Assembly (NCBI GenBank): GCA_963701955.1
Contig: OY969694.1
Span: 1,736,001 to 1,800,000, forward strand
Origin: Bog-473 sp963701955
GTDB taxonomy: Bacteria > Actinomycetota > Acidimicrobiia > Acidimicrobiales > RAAP-2
Reading direction: 5' to 3'
DNA length: 64,000 bases
This document shows positions 18,071 to 26,748 of this stretch, piece by piece. The position numbers and the translations under genes were made by a program. Every line of letters begins with the position of its first letter. Position 1 is the stretch's first letter. The notes beneath the pieces were generated by a model, which saw nothing but the letters and a program-made list of their open reading frames with translations, did not search any database and was not told where the DNA came from.

Positions 18071-18391
18071 ATGCCCACCTTCTACGACGCCATGCCGACC
18101 GACTGGGTGCCCGCCGGTGAGTCTGCGACGGTGTCGGTCGACGGGTTCCCCGTTGCCGTGGCGAACCTCGACGGTGAGTACTACGCCTTCCAGAACCTTT
18201 GCCCGCACCAGGGTACGACGCTCGGTGGACGCTCGATCGAGAACGACTGCACCATCTCGTGCCCACAACACGGCAGCCGGTACGACGTCCGTACCGGCCA
18301 GTGCGTCCAACCGGCCGCGGACGGTTTCAACCAGGATCTCATGACGTTCAGGACCCAGGTGGTCGACGACGTCGTCCAGGTCGAGGTCTAG
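18071..18391 (+). CDS. Rieske [2Fe-2S] ferredoxin
   Basis: A 106-residue Rieske protein. Seen: cluster ligands Cys44-x-His46 in NLCPHQGTTLGG and Cys64-x2-His67 in TISCPQHGSRYD, spaced as in the NirD/dioxygenase-ferredoxin group. It probably supplies electrons to an oxygenase; no oxygenase is adjacent, but several P450s and other redox enzymes lie elsewhere in the window. I chose the ATG at 18071 (GGAGAGGA upstream); the frame is open further back without homology. It is followed 13 bases later by a dehydrogenase gene, suggesting co-transcription. Confidence 0.88.
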   Translation: MPTFYDAMPTDWVPAGESATVSVDGFPVAVANLDGEYYAFQNLCPHQGTTLGGRSIENDCTISCPQHGSRYDVRTGQCVQPAADGFNQDLMTFRTQVVDDVVQVEV

Positions 18392-18404
18392 GAGCCTCCG
18401 GGTC

Positions 18405-19223
18405 ATGATGCGAGTCGGCTTCATCGGCTTGGGGACTCAGGGTGCGCCCATGGCGCGGCGCATCGTCGACGAGGGATTCCCCCTCACCATCTGGGCACGC
18501 CGCCCCGAATCCCTCGAGCCCTTTGCGGACACGGCGGCCGTCGCCGTCGCAACACCCGAGCAGGTCGGCGCCGCGAGCGACCTGGTGGGAATCTGCGTCT
18601 TCTCGGACGCCGATGTCGAAGACGTCGTACTACGGCCCGACGGGGTGCTCCACGGAATGGCCCCGGGCGGCCTGATCGCCATCCATTCCACCGTGCACCC
18701 CGACACGGTCGCAGCCCTGGCGGATAGAGCGCGTGCGCGGGGCGTTGCCGTCGTCGATGCCCCCGTGAGCGGCTCGACTGCAGCAGCGGTCGAGCGAAGA
18801 TTGCTGCTCATGGCCGGTGGCGAAGCCCAGGACATCGCCAAGTGCCTGCCGGTGTTCGAGACCTTCGCGAATCCCGTGGTTCAGCTCGGCCCGCTGGGAA
18901 GCGGACAGATCGCCAAGGCGATCAACAACCTCCTCCTCGCCGCTCACATGGCGTTGGCGCTCGACACATTCGCCTTCGCGCGGGACCTCGGGCTCGACCT
19001 CCCAGCGCTGGCCGAGGCGCTGGCGCACGGGACCGGCGGGAGCAAGGCCGCCGGCATCGTGGCGGGCGCCGGGTTCGACGGCGACTACCTGCGGAAGCAC
19101 AGCGCCCCTTACTTCTCCAAGGACCTCGAGATCATGCTCGAGATCGCCCAGGAGCGCGCGGCGCACACCCCGGACTCGCTGGTCGACCTGGCCCGGCGTG
19201 CCTTCGACCCGAACGACGCCTGA
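18405..19223 (+). CDS. 3-hydroxyisobutyrate dehydrogenase-family NAD(P)-binding protein
   Basis: A 272-residue beta-hydroxyacid dehydrogenase. Seen: Rossmann motif VGFIGLGTQGAPMARRI at residues 4-20, substrate motif DAPVSGSTAAAVERRLLLMAGG near 118-139, catalytic-lysine region GSGQIAKAINNLLLA near 165-180 and a C-terminal KDLEIMLEIAQE. The family oxidises 3-hydroxyisobutyrate, tartronate semialdehyde or related acids; which one cannot be decided. Two ATGs (18405 and 18408) are possible. It ends at a strong hairpin shared with the convergent amidohydrolase. Confidence 0.87.
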   Translation: MMRVGFIGLGTQGAPMARRIVDEGFPLTIWARRPESLEPFADTAAVAVATPEQVGAASDLVGICVFSDADVEDVVLRPDGVLHGMAPGGLIAIHSTVHPDTVAALADRARARGVAVVDAPVSGSTAAAVERRLLLMAGGEAQDIAKCLPVFETFANPVVQLGPLGSGQIAKAINNLLLAAHMALALDTFAFARDLGLDLPALAEALAHGTGGSKAAGIVAGAGFDGDYLRKHSAPYFSKDLEIMLEIAQERAAHTPDSLVDLARRAFDPNDA

Positions 19224-19229
19224 GGCGCT

Positions 19230-19259
19230 GCCTGAGATTTCCCAAGGAATTGCTCAGGC
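19230..19259. terminator. bidirectional hairpin between convergent genes
   Basis: Arms GCCTGAG (19230-19236) and CTCAGGC (19253-19259) with an inner TTCC/GGAA pairing form a stable 30-base hairpin. It lies just after the stop of the dehydrogenase and over the last codons of the convergent amidohydrolase (stop 19254). No T-run is obvious, so this is a likely bidirectional terminator by position and stem only. Confidence 0.55.
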
Positions 19260-20676
19260 CGGATTGCCTCGGGCGCGATAGAACTCGAACGCCTCCTTGA
19301 TCCACACCAGATCGTCGTTCTCCGCGTTGGTGCGTGCGGCCTGCAGGTCGATGCCGTAGACACCGGCCGCGTTCTTGGAGAGGATCTTTTCCTTGATCCC
19401 GTCGGTCAGAGCCGGGTAGCCGAACTCCTCTTGCATGCAGAGGGGGATCTGGAAGGCGCGGAACGAGTCGATCAGCTGCTGCGTGGGGCCATACCAGATG
19501 CTGTCGGTACCCCAGACGATGTTGTCCTCTCCGAGCGCCAAGAGGAGCTTGCCCAGCACGTGCGCGGCCTCCCGCGGGCGCGTCGACGTCAGAAACCAAG
19601 TGGACCCCAACTCTGCGTAGACGTTGCCGCCGGGGCCGATCCTGTTCTCACGCAGCGTGTGGACCAGCCGGTTGGTTCCTTCGCCGGCGACATCGTCGGA
19701 GTACTGGGTCTCCTCGGACTCGGTCAGCTCGTACCCGGAGTGGTAGACGATGAAGCGGAGGTCGGGGTAGGCCGCCGCGACCGGACCGATGTCGCGGGGG
19801 CTGCCCGTGGCGACGAGGCCGCTGATCCCCTTGTGGGCGCAGACGATGTTGGGGCCGCCCACCCGGGCCAGTTCGCTGACCCGGTCGAGAAAGGCCCGAC
19901 CCAGGCCGTCGTCGTCGAGCATCCAACCCGTCTCCTCACGCCACTTGCCGGGCATGAACTCCCGCCACGTCATGTCCGCGGTGTAGGCCGCGGGGTCCGT
20001 GTTCGCCTCACCGAGGGTGTACACCTTCCACGCGACCGGGCTGCACTCCTCGACCCAGCCGCCCATGGCCTCAAGCTCGCCGCGCGTCGGATCCACCACC
20101 GCATGGTTCAACAGCCGATTCCTTCCACCGAGCTCGTAGAGCAGACGGCGCGTCGCGACCATCTCCTCGTTGTAGAGCTGGCGATGGTCCTCGACTCCGG
20201 GCGACGAGCTCGAACACGGCCACCGCCGTCTCCGTGTCGACGAACACGCAGCGCAGGTACTCGCCGAAGGAGTATGCCGTGTAGCCCTCGAGCCCCTTCC
20301 ACCACGACGGCATGGCGTGGCGGTACATCTCAATGAGATGTGGCGCCGTCATCACGTCCCGGTCGGCCACGTAGTGGGTCTGGACGTCGATCACCACCTC
20401 GTCGCCACCCAGTGCCTCGTTGGCGGCCTCAGGATCCGTCGCTGCCTCGCGGGGAACGGCGTAGAACTCGTCGCCAAAGGTGTCGTTGACGGCCAGGAGT
20501 GCCGAGGCCGTCCCCTGGCGTCCCGCCCAGAACCGCTCGCTGCCTGCCTGCTCCTCGCCGGCGATCTCCCGGGAACGGTGGACCGCACCCACCACCTCTT
20601 CGGACGGCGCGCGTGGTGCGAACTCGTCGGTGTGGAGCGGTTGGAGGAACGTCGGAACGTCTTTGCGGATCCGCAT
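19254..20676 (-). CDS. amidohydrolase-2 family protein, frameshifted (subfamily C)
   Basis: Amidohydrolase-2 protein split over two frames. The N-terminal part starts at ATG 20676 (MRIRKDVPTFLQPLHTDEF), has an EVVIDVQTHYV metal motif and continues to DTETAVAVFE. Near 20200-20220 the frame shifts and continues SSSPGVEDHRQLYNEEMVAT, IVCAHKG, FIVYHSGYELTE and WGTDSIWYGP to the stop at 19254. Joined length is about 474 residues. Both halves are well conserved, so one missing or extra base is the only defect. Subfamily C differs from the other amidohydrolases here in its DVQTH and GTDSIW motifs. The N-terminal segment RQGTASALLAVNDTFGDEF looks like a decayed or unusual signal region. Confidence 0.75.
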
Positions 20677-20844
20677 CAGTCCACCTGCAGTGAGCGCGTC
20701 ATCGGCAGTCCCTCCCCTGGAGTGCGCAACCTCCAGATCCTCCTTGACCGACGGGTTCCGCGCAAGCCCGGTCCCGACGCCATCGCGACCCGGCGCGATA
20801 TGGTCACGCCGACCTGCGACAGCACGCGTGGAAGGGGGTGGGTG

Positions 20845-21669
20845 GTGACTGCCTGCAACGACCTGGCGGGGAAGCCCTGCCTCATCGTGGGCGGTGCCGG
20901 AGGCGGGATCGGGACTGCTGTGGCGGTGGCGGCCGCCGGCGCCGGGGCCGCCGTCGGCATCATCACGAACGTCGACGAGCACGCGGAGGCGGTGCTCGCA
21001 GAGATCCGGTCGACCGGGGCGAGATGTGCCGCTGCGGTCACCGACGTCACCGACGAGGCCCTTCTCGTCGACGCCATCTCGGAACTGGCCGGCGAGCTCG
21101 GCCCCTTCGACCACGTGGTCAACGTGGTGGGGGGCAATCTGGCCGAGGACTATCAGCGTGCCTCCGAGTTCGACCTGACCGCGCTCGATCGGGTCATCGC
21201 CCGCAATCTGCGCTACGCGGTGGTGTCCTGCCGCGAGGTCGCACGATCTCTGACCGAGCGCGGAGCGCCCGGCAGCATGGTGAACATCTCCTCCCTGGCC
21301 TCCCGGGGAGCTCCACTTCTCGGGGCGTACGCCGCGGCCAAGGCGGGGCTCGAGTCGTTCAGCCGGACCATGGCCCTCGAATGGGGTCCCCGGGGGATCC
21401 GCGTGAACATCGTGTCTCTCGGGATGATCCGTACCCCGCGAACCGGCATGGACGCCGGAGGCGAGTCGACCCGATCGATCCCCCTCCGCCGCAGGGGGTT
21501 GCCCGGGGAGGTTGCGGCGGCGGTCATGTTCTTGCTCTCCGAGCAGGCGAGCTACGTCACCGGCCATACGCTCGTCGTTGACGGCGGGATCGCGCTCGGG
21601 CATCCGGGCGGTGACGAGCTGTCGCCGTTGGTCACTCGAGCCGACGTCCGGGCCCGTTTCGCCGACTGA
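20845..21669 (+). CDS. SDR-family oxidoreductase
   Basis: A 274-residue classical short-chain dehydrogenase. Seen: cofactor motif IVGGAGGGIGTAVAV, NVVGGN in the NNAG position, catalytic Ser in NISSLAS and Tyr/Lys in GAYAAAKAGLESF, and a C-terminal VTGHTLVVDGGIALG. I chose GTG at 20845 with AAGGGGG upstream; GTG at 20842 is equivalent. It is divergent from the amidohydrolase at 20676 with a 168-base intergenic region. A second SDR follows after 22 bases. Substrate unknown. Confidence 0.86.
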   Translation: MTACNDLAGKPCLIVGGAGGGIGTAVAVAAAGAGAAVGIITNVDEHAEAVLAEIRSTGARCAAAVTDVTDEALLVDAISELAGELGPFDHVVNVVGGNLAEDYQRASEFDLTALDRVIARNLRYAVVSCREVARSLTERGAPGSMVNISSLASRGAPLLGAYAAAKAGLESFSRTMALEWGPRGIRVNIVSLGMIRTPRTGMDAGGESTRSIPLRRRGLPGEVAAAVMFLLSEQASYVTGHTLVVDGGIALGHPGGDELSPLVTRADVRARFAD

Positions 21670-21691
21670 GCGGCTGGCTACCATCGACGCG

Positions 21692-22498
21692 ATGCGCACC
21701 GATGCCGGACGGGTCGCCCTCATCACCGGGGCCAGCCGTGGCCTCGGCCGCACCTGTGCCGAGGAACTGGCTCGATCCGGCTTCCGCGTGGCGGTCACCG
21801 CCCGGACGCTGCACGAGTCGGACCAGCGCTCGTTGCCGGGCAACCTCCACGACGTGGCCAGATCGATCGCCGAGAGGGGAGGCGAGGCGCTCCCGATCAA
21901 GCTGGACCTCGACGATCGGCCATCGGTGGTGGCCGGGGTCGACGCGGTGCTCGAGCACTGGGGACGCGTCGACCTCCTGGTGAACAATGCCTTCTATCAG
22001 ACGAGGGAAAGCCAGTTCTCACTCGTCGACATGAGCATGGAGCATCTCGACAAGCAGATCCGGGTCAACCTCCTCGCCCCGATGTTCCTGGCCAAGCTCG
22101 TTCTCCCCCAGATGCTCGAGCGTCACGACGGCGTCATCGTCAACATGGTCTCGGGTGCCGGCGTCCACGAACTCAACACACCCCCCGGGCCTCGGGCCTG
22201 GGGGTTCGGTTACGGCACCAGCAAGACCGGGATGATCGAGATCGCCGCCATGCTGGCCTCCCAGTTCGGTGATCGCGGCATCCGCGCGTTCAGTGTGCAG
22301 CCCGGCACCGTGCTCACCGAGCAGCTCCGCATCGCACTCGGGGACGGTGCGTTCGACTCCGACGACTGGACACCGCCCGAGCACGCGGCACGGACCATCG
22401 CCTGGCTGGCGACTGCGCCCGAGGCCGCGGAAATCAACGGAGCGTTGATCTGCGCGCCCGACTTCGTGTACGAGAAGAGGCTGGTGCCCGACCACTAG
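21692..22498 (+). CDS. SDR-family oxidoreductase
   Basis: A 268-residue short-chain dehydrogenase. Seen: ALITGASRGLGRTCAEELA, DLLVNNAFYQTR, catalytic serine in NMVSGAG, Tyr/Lys in GFGYGTSKTGMIEI and a C-terminal helix set ending KRLVPDH. The ATG at 21692 has a poor ribosome site, and the gene probably depends on the preceding SDR (22 bases upstream). The loop between NNAF and the serine is longer than in typical FabG-like SDRs, suggesting a bulky or acyl-CoA substrate. Function is not deducible further. Confidence 0.85.
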   Translation: MRTDAGRVALITGASRGLGRTCAEELARSGFRVAVTARTLHESDQRSLPGNLHDVARSIAERGGEALPIKLDLDDRPSVVAGVDAVLEHWGRVDLLVNNAFYQTRESQFSLVDMSMEHLDKQIRVNLLAPMFLAKLVLPQMLERHDGVIVNMVSGAGVHELNTPPGPRAWGFGYGTSKTGMIEIAAMLASQFGDRGIRAFSVQPGTVLTEQLRIALGDGAFDSDDWTPPEHAARTIAWLATAPEAAEINGALICAPDFVYEKRLVPDH

Positions 22499-22535
22499 GC
22501 TCCGCGTGGACGGGACCGCACGACGAGGAAGGTGC

Positions 22536-23087
22536 ATGATGACGACGCTGGATGCGATCGAATTTCGGAAGATGGACGGGGATGCCGGCACCCTGGCCGA
22601 CCATGCCGGGGACGTCGTGCTGGTCGTGAACGTGGCGTCCAAGTGCGGACTGACCCCGCAGTACGAGGCGCTCCAGGCGCTCTACAGCGAGAAACAGGGA
22701 GACGGGTTCACCGTCCTGGCCTTCCCGGCCAACAACTTCGGAGCACAAGAACCCGGGACCGACGCCGAGATCGCGGAGTTCTGCTCGACGCAGTACTCGG
22801 TGACGTTCCCGGTGGTGTCGAAGGTCAGTGTCGTCGGCGAGGACCAACACCCGCTGTTCACGGAGCTGACCCAACGGGTCCCCACCGCCGAGGGCAAAGA
22901 GGAATTCCGTGAGGCCCTCCGGGGCCACGGGATGACCCCGACCGAGGACCCCGACGTGCTGTGGAACTTCGAGAAGTTCCTGATCGGCCGCAACGGCAAT
23001 GTCGTGGCGCGCTATGCCCCGACCGTCACGCCCGACGACCCCTCTTTGGTGTCGGCCATCGACGACGAGCTGGCCAAGCAGCGCTGA
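22536..23087 (+). CDS. glutathione peroxidase-family thiol peroxidase
   Basis: A 183-residue Gpx-fold peroxidase reducing hydroperoxides. Seen: peroxidatic Cys37 in NVASKCGLTPQY, Gln71 in FPANNFGAQEPG and Trp143-Asn144 in DVLWNFEKFLIG, the complete catalytic tetrad. Bacterial Gpx proteins of this kind usually use thioredoxin rather than glutathione. The ATG at 22536 follows GAGGAAGG. It ends only four bases from the convergent amidohydrolase stop. Likely role: protection from peroxides formed by the oxygenases and flavoproteins of the region (inference). Confidence 0.9.
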   Translation: MMTTLDAIEFRKMDGDAGTLADHAGDVVLVVNVASKCGLTPQYEALQALYSEKQGDGFTVLAFPANNFGAQEPGTDAEIAEFCSTQYSVTFPVVSKVSVVGEDQHPLFTELTQRVPTAEGKEEFREALRGHGMTPTEDPDVLWNFEKFLIGRNGNVVARYAPTVTPDDPSLVSAIDDELAKQR

Positions 23088-23091
23088 GGAC

Positions 23092-24291
23092 TCAACCGGC
23101 GGTCGTCGCCAGGCGGGCGGAGCGCGATTCGGTGATCCGGTCGACGTCGAGGCCATAGAAACGGGTCGCCGCGCCCCCGAGGAACGCCTCGAGCTGGCCG
23201 GGGCTCAAGTCGGCTCGATCGACCACGGAGGAGACCATCCCGGGCACATGGCAGTCGAAATGGGGAAAGTCGCTGGCCCACAGCACCTTGTCTCCTCCGA
23301 GCCTTTCCTGGACGTAGGGAATCATCGGCTCCTCCCCCTCACCGCCGATGACGCACTGGTCGTGGAAGACCTCGCCAGGCGAACGTGTGATGCCGGGAGG
23401 CAAGGACCAGCCCCAGGTCTCGACGTGCTCCTCCAGCCGGTCGATCCACCAAGGAGCCCAGCCGGCGCTGCTCTCCATGAATCCAATCTTCAATCGCGGG
23501 AATCGGTCGAAGAGGCCCACCTCGTAGAGCGCTCCGAAGGCCAGCATCTGCTCATAGGCATGGTCGACGATGTGCGAAACGATCTGGGTCTTCACACGGC
23601 CGCGACTGATCAACGGTTGAAACCCTGCCGGTGCTCCGCCATGGAGGCAGATGGGGACACCGAGATCCTGGGCCTCGGACCACAGCGGATCGAGCTCCTG
23701 CTCCGCCACCGTCCGACCGTCCATGGTGGGGTTTGGGCGGAATGTGCCCGCGACAAAGCCGTCCTCCTCCACCGAGCGGCGGAGCTCGCGGGCGGCGGCA
23801 CCCGGGTCCTGAGTCGGGAGCGTCGCCACTCCAAAGAGCTCGTGGGGCGCCGCCGCACAAAAGTCGCGCATCCAGCGGTTCAGCGCGCCGGTGACGGCAA
23901 CGGCCAGCCGAGCGTCTCGGACACTCCCGACGAAGAGCCCGAGCGTCGTGAACAGGACTGCTGCCTCTATCCCCTCTTCGTCGTGCACCCTGAGGCGCTC
24001 CCCTGCCCGGGAGCCCCCCGGATGGCCGTCGTCGAAGCTCCGCCCTCGAGCGTTGCCGGGCAGGACACCACGCGGGGTCACGGCATCGCCCATGGAGACG
24101 CGGGCCGAACCCGTCGCTCCCAAATGCGGTGACCCTTGCACCACGTGGGTCTGCACGTGGTCCTCGATCACGAGCATCTCAATCCCGGTCGGCCCCACTG
24201 CGTGATGGAACCGCGGATAGAACTCCGCCTGGAGATAGTCCGTCCACATGGAGGTCGGCTCGGCGACGTGGCCGTCTGCATCGATGATCAC
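23092..24291 (-). CDS. amidohydrolase-2 family protein, subfamily D
   Basis: A 399-residue amidohydrolase-2 protein. Seen: first metal site at the extreme N terminus (MIIDADGHVAEPTSMWTDYL), CLHGGAP, HIVDHAYEQM, GFMESSAGWAPWWIDRL near residue 270 and WASDFPHFDC carrying the C-terminal acidic ligand. The DADGH...WASDFPH pattern is found in family decarboxylases and hydrolases of unknown substrate. Its ATG overlaps the stop of the upstream SDR (ATGA), so the pair is translationally coupled and probably acts in sequence on one compound. Confidence 0.85.
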   Translation of the reverse strand: MIIDADGHVAEPTSMWTDYLQAEFYPRFHHAVGPTGIEMLVIEDHVQTHVVQGSPHLGATGSARVSMGDAVTPRGVLPGNARGRSFDDGHPGGSRAGERLRVHDEEGIEAAVLFTTLGLFVGSVRDARLAVAVTGALNRWMRDFCAAAPHELFGVATLPTQDPGAAARELRRSVEEDGFVAGTFRPNPTMDGRTVAEQELDPLWSEAQDLGVPICLHGGAPAGFQPLISRGRVKTQIVSHIVDHAYEQMLAFGALYEVGLFDRFPRLKIGFMESSAGWAPWWIDRLEEHVETWGWSLPPGITRSPGEVFHDQCVIGGEGEEPMIPYVQERLGGDKVLWASDFPHFDCHVPGMVSSVVDRADLSPGQLEAFLGGAATRFYGLDVDRITESRSARLATTAG

Positions 24292-25094
24292 GCCCGCAAC
24301 CTCCCCCCAGTGGTGTCTGGGGTGACCCCGACCATGCCTCCATCGACGAGGACGTCGCTCCCCGTCATGAACGAAGCACCGTCGGATGTGAGGAACCCCA
24401 CCACACGGGCGATCTCCTCGGGCTGCCCGATGCGACCGAGCGGGCGCTGTCTGATGAGCTCATCCATGATGGGGTGGGCGGCCATCTCGCTCCGCGCCAT
24501 GGGCGTGTCGGTGGTCCCGGGCGACAGGGACAAGATGCGAGCTCCCCGGCGACCCCAGGCGGGGGCGAGCCGTCGGACCATCCGGAGGATTCCGTACTTG
24601 GACAGGGGATACGCCATGCTCGAATCGGGGTCGACGCCCGCCGCGACGAGCCGGTCGAAGAAGTCGTCGGCCAACGGATCGTCGAGGACGGCCATCACCT
24701 CGGGAACGTCGGGAACCCGGTGGCCCGAAACCGAGGAGAAGCAGATGGCGACCGAACCGGCACCGAGCAGCGGCTCCACGGCGGAGAGGAGACGTGCCAT
24801 GCCGATGAGGTTGACCTCGAAGATCCGGCGGCCCGGGGCCATCGTCCCGGAGAGCGCGGCGGTGATCACAAGAGCGCCCAGCTCGTCACCGATCGCAGTG
24901 ACGAGGGCGTCGATCTGTCGCTCATCGAGAAGGTCGCACGCAACACACTCGACGGCTCCCCCCAACTCCGACGCCACACGCTTGATACCGTCGAGGTCGC
25001 GGTCCGCCACGATCAGTCGCCCACGCGTCGCGAGCTCGCGCGCCGAGGCGAGGCCCAGCCCGGACGCCGCTCCGACCACTACGTTGGTCCCCAC
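24288..25094 (-). CDS. SDR-family oxidoreductase
   Basis: A 268-residue SDR. Seen: VVVGAASGLGLASARELA, SSVSGHR serine region, SMAYPLSKYGILRMVRR Tyr/Lys motif and FMTGSDVLVDGGMVGVTPD at the end. A variable insert after the serine (PEVMAVLDDPLADDFFDRL) resembles 3-alpha-hydroxysteroid dehydrogenase-type SDRs, which suggests but does not prove a sterol-like substrate. The GTG at 25094 with GGGAGGG upstream is preferred over the longer frame to 25145. It is coupled to the amidohydrolase downstream and divergent from the P450 remnant. Confidence 0.84.
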   Translation of the reverse strand: MGTNVVVGAASGLGLASARELATRGRLIVADRDLDGIKRVASELGGAVECVACDLLDERQIDALVTAIGDELGALVITAALSGTMAPGRRIFEVNLIGMARLLSAVEPLLGAGSVAICFSSVSGHRVPDVPEVMAVLDDPLADDFFDRLVAAGVDPDSSMAYPLSKYGILRMVRRLAPAWGRRGARILSLSPGTTDTPMARSEMAAHPIMDELIRQRPLGRIGQPEEIARVVGFLTSDGASFMTGSDVLVDGGMVGVTPDTTGGRLRA

Positions 25095-25158
25095 TCGGCC
25101 CTCCCCTCTGTCGGGCAGCCTGGCGGACCCGGCACGGCTCGTCAATCCGTCAACTGCG

Positions 25159-25187
25159 TTGACCGGATCGGTATTGCTCGCTAACCT
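25159..25187 (+). promoter_or_regulatory. sigma70-like promoter, probably giving a leaderless transcript
   Basis: TTGACC (25159-25164), 17 bases, TAACCT (25182-25187). The predicted transcription start falls at about 25194-25196, on or beside the ATG at 25196, and there is no ribosome site. This fits the leaderless mRNAs common in actinobacteria. Confidence 0.5.
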
Positions 25188-25195
25188 AAATTACC

Positions 25196-25432
25196 ATGCG
25201 ATCTCAGGGGGATGACGGACTCGGCACGGAACCCAACGCCTTCGAGGCGTTCGACGAATCCATCGGCATCGGCCAGGTGCGCGACCCATATCCGGTCTTC
25301 CACGAGATGATGACCGAGAGTCCCGTGTCGATCGGACGCTGCGTACGGCTGGACCCGGACGCCGAAGACGAACACGTCAGCGGGCTCGGTTTCCGCTCAC
25401 CGCGCCACTTGCCAGTGCTGTTCGACGGCTGA
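25196..25432 (+). pseudogene. N-terminal fragment of a cytochrome P450
   Basis: 78 codons. The first about 45 residues (AFEAFDESIGIGQVRDPYPV, FHEMMTESPV) match the start of actinobacterial P450s, where DPYP.....L....PV is typical. The frame stops where the B-helix region should begin, and I find no heme motif (FxxGxHxCxG) or I-helix downstream in any frame before the next gene at 25479. It is therefore a truncated remnant, although its promoter and ATG look intact. It could still make a short peptide; a functional role is doubtful. Confidence 0.65.
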
Positions 25433-25478
25433 CCGGTTCGCTGGGCGCCCAGGGGACATAATCAAGGCTTGGGGGGAC

Positions 25479-26744
25479 ATGATCAAAAGGGGAGGGAATC
25501 TGCACGTGAGACCACTGAGAACGGTGCTGTCGTCGGCCTGCGTGGCCATCATGAGTCTGCCGGTCATCATCGTCGGCAGCACGGGACCGGCGGCGGCCAG
25601 TCCCGCACCGCTCACCATCGCGCTCATCACGTCGTTAACCGGTGAAGCCGGTTCGTCGTTTGTGGGTTCCCCGGCGGTCTTCAAGGCGCGCCTCGACCTG
25701 GCCAACGCCCAGGGAGGCGTGAACGGGCACAAGCTCGTCCCGCTCGTGATCGACGATCAAACGAGTCCTGCGGCAATCTCCACAGGTGCTCAGGAGGCCA
25801 TCTCGAGAGGTGCCGTCGGAATCGTCGCCGACTCGGCCGTCTACTTCCTCGGCGACAAGTTCGCTCAACAGGCCGGCATCCCGGTGACCGGAAACTCGAC
25901 CGACGGACCGGAGTGGGGTGAGCAACCCTTCACGAACATGTTCTCGTCCGATCGGGGCAGCATCGATCCCAAGTTCCCTGTCAACACGCTTCCCGGGAAG
26001 ATGTTGAAGACCTTCGGGGGCACCGTGCTCGGGACGTACGGCTACGGCATCTCACCCTCCTCGGCGGCATCTGCCCTCAACGACGCCAAGTCGTTCGAGC
26101 ATGCCGGCGAGAAGGTCGGCGTGCTCAACCAGTCGGTCCCCTTCGGAAGCGCTGACTTCACCTCCGACGCACTCATCGCCAAGCAGAACGGCGTCAACGC
26201 TCTGTGGCCGGGACTCACGGAGGACTCGGACTTCGCCTTGGCCAACGCATACAAGGACGCAGGGATCAAGCTCAAGGCGGCCGTGTTCCCCGCCGGGTAC
26301 GCACCGGCGCTGATCAACTCGCCGAGCTGGAGCACGGTGCAGGGTGACTATTTCGTGTCGTTCTTCCGCCCCTTCTCGTTACCCGACGCGGGGACCCACC
26401 AGATGCAGTCCGCCTTGGAGAAGTACGCCGGCTTCACGAAGAGCCAGTTCCCCACTTTCGGCCAGTACGAGGCGTGGACCGGGGCAGACCTGATGATCAA
26501 GGGAATCCAGCTAGCGGGGAGCCACCCCAGCTCGTCCGGCGTGATCAAGGCCCTCCGCGGGGTCAAGTCCTACAACGCCAACGGCCTGCTCCCCATCACC
26601 GTGAACTACTCGACGGTCTTCGGCACTGACCCGCCCTTCTGCCTCTGGTTCATGCATGCCCAAAAGAACGGGTTCGTGCCCTTCTCTTCGCAGCCGGAAT
26701 GCGGGAGCGACCTCGCGGGAACCACGACCATCGGGTCTTCCTAA
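25479..26744 (+). CDS. ABC-type substrate-binding protein (branched-chain amino-acid type)
   Basis: A 421-residue secreted periplasmic-binding-fold protein. Seen: positively charged start, hydrophobic segment about residues 14-34 and an AAASPAP cleavage-like site (no lipobox). The mature start LTIALITSLTGEAGSSFVGS and the GGVNGHKLVPLVIDDQ element are typical of the LivK/Peripla_BP_6 group. It would bind a small amphipathic ligand, perhaps an aromatic or organic acid. No permease or ATPase of the Liv type is nearby, so it is an orphan receptor. GTG codons downstream could be alternative starts. It ends four bases before the convergent SDR. Confidence 0.83.
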   Translation: MIKRGGNLHVRPLRTVLSSACVAIMSLPVIIVGSTGPAAASPAPLTIALITSLTGEAGSSFVGSPAVFKARLDLANAQGGVNGHKLVPLVIDDQTSPAAISTGAQEAISRGAVGIVADSAVYFLGDKFAQQAGIPVTGNSTDGPEWGEQPFTNMFSSDRGSIDPKFPVNTLPGKMLKTFGGTVLGTYGYGISPSSAASALNDAKSFEHAGEKVGVLNQSVPFGSADFTSDALIAKQNGVNALWPGLTEDSDFALANAYKDAGIKLKAAVFPAGYAPALINSPSWSTVQGDYFVSFFRPFSLPDAGTHQMQSALEKYAGFTKSQFPTFGQYEAWTGADLMIKGIQLAGSHPSSSGVIKALRGVKSYNANGLLPITVNYSTVFGTDPPFCLWFMHAQKNGFVPFSSQPECGSDLAGTTTIGSS

Positions 26745-26748
26745 GAGG

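Noticed and set aside
20071..21987. 638-codon minus-strand frame
   Set aside because: Only its last part (from 20676 down) is real, as the N-terminal half of the frameshifted amidohydrolase. The upstream part is antisense to SDR genes.
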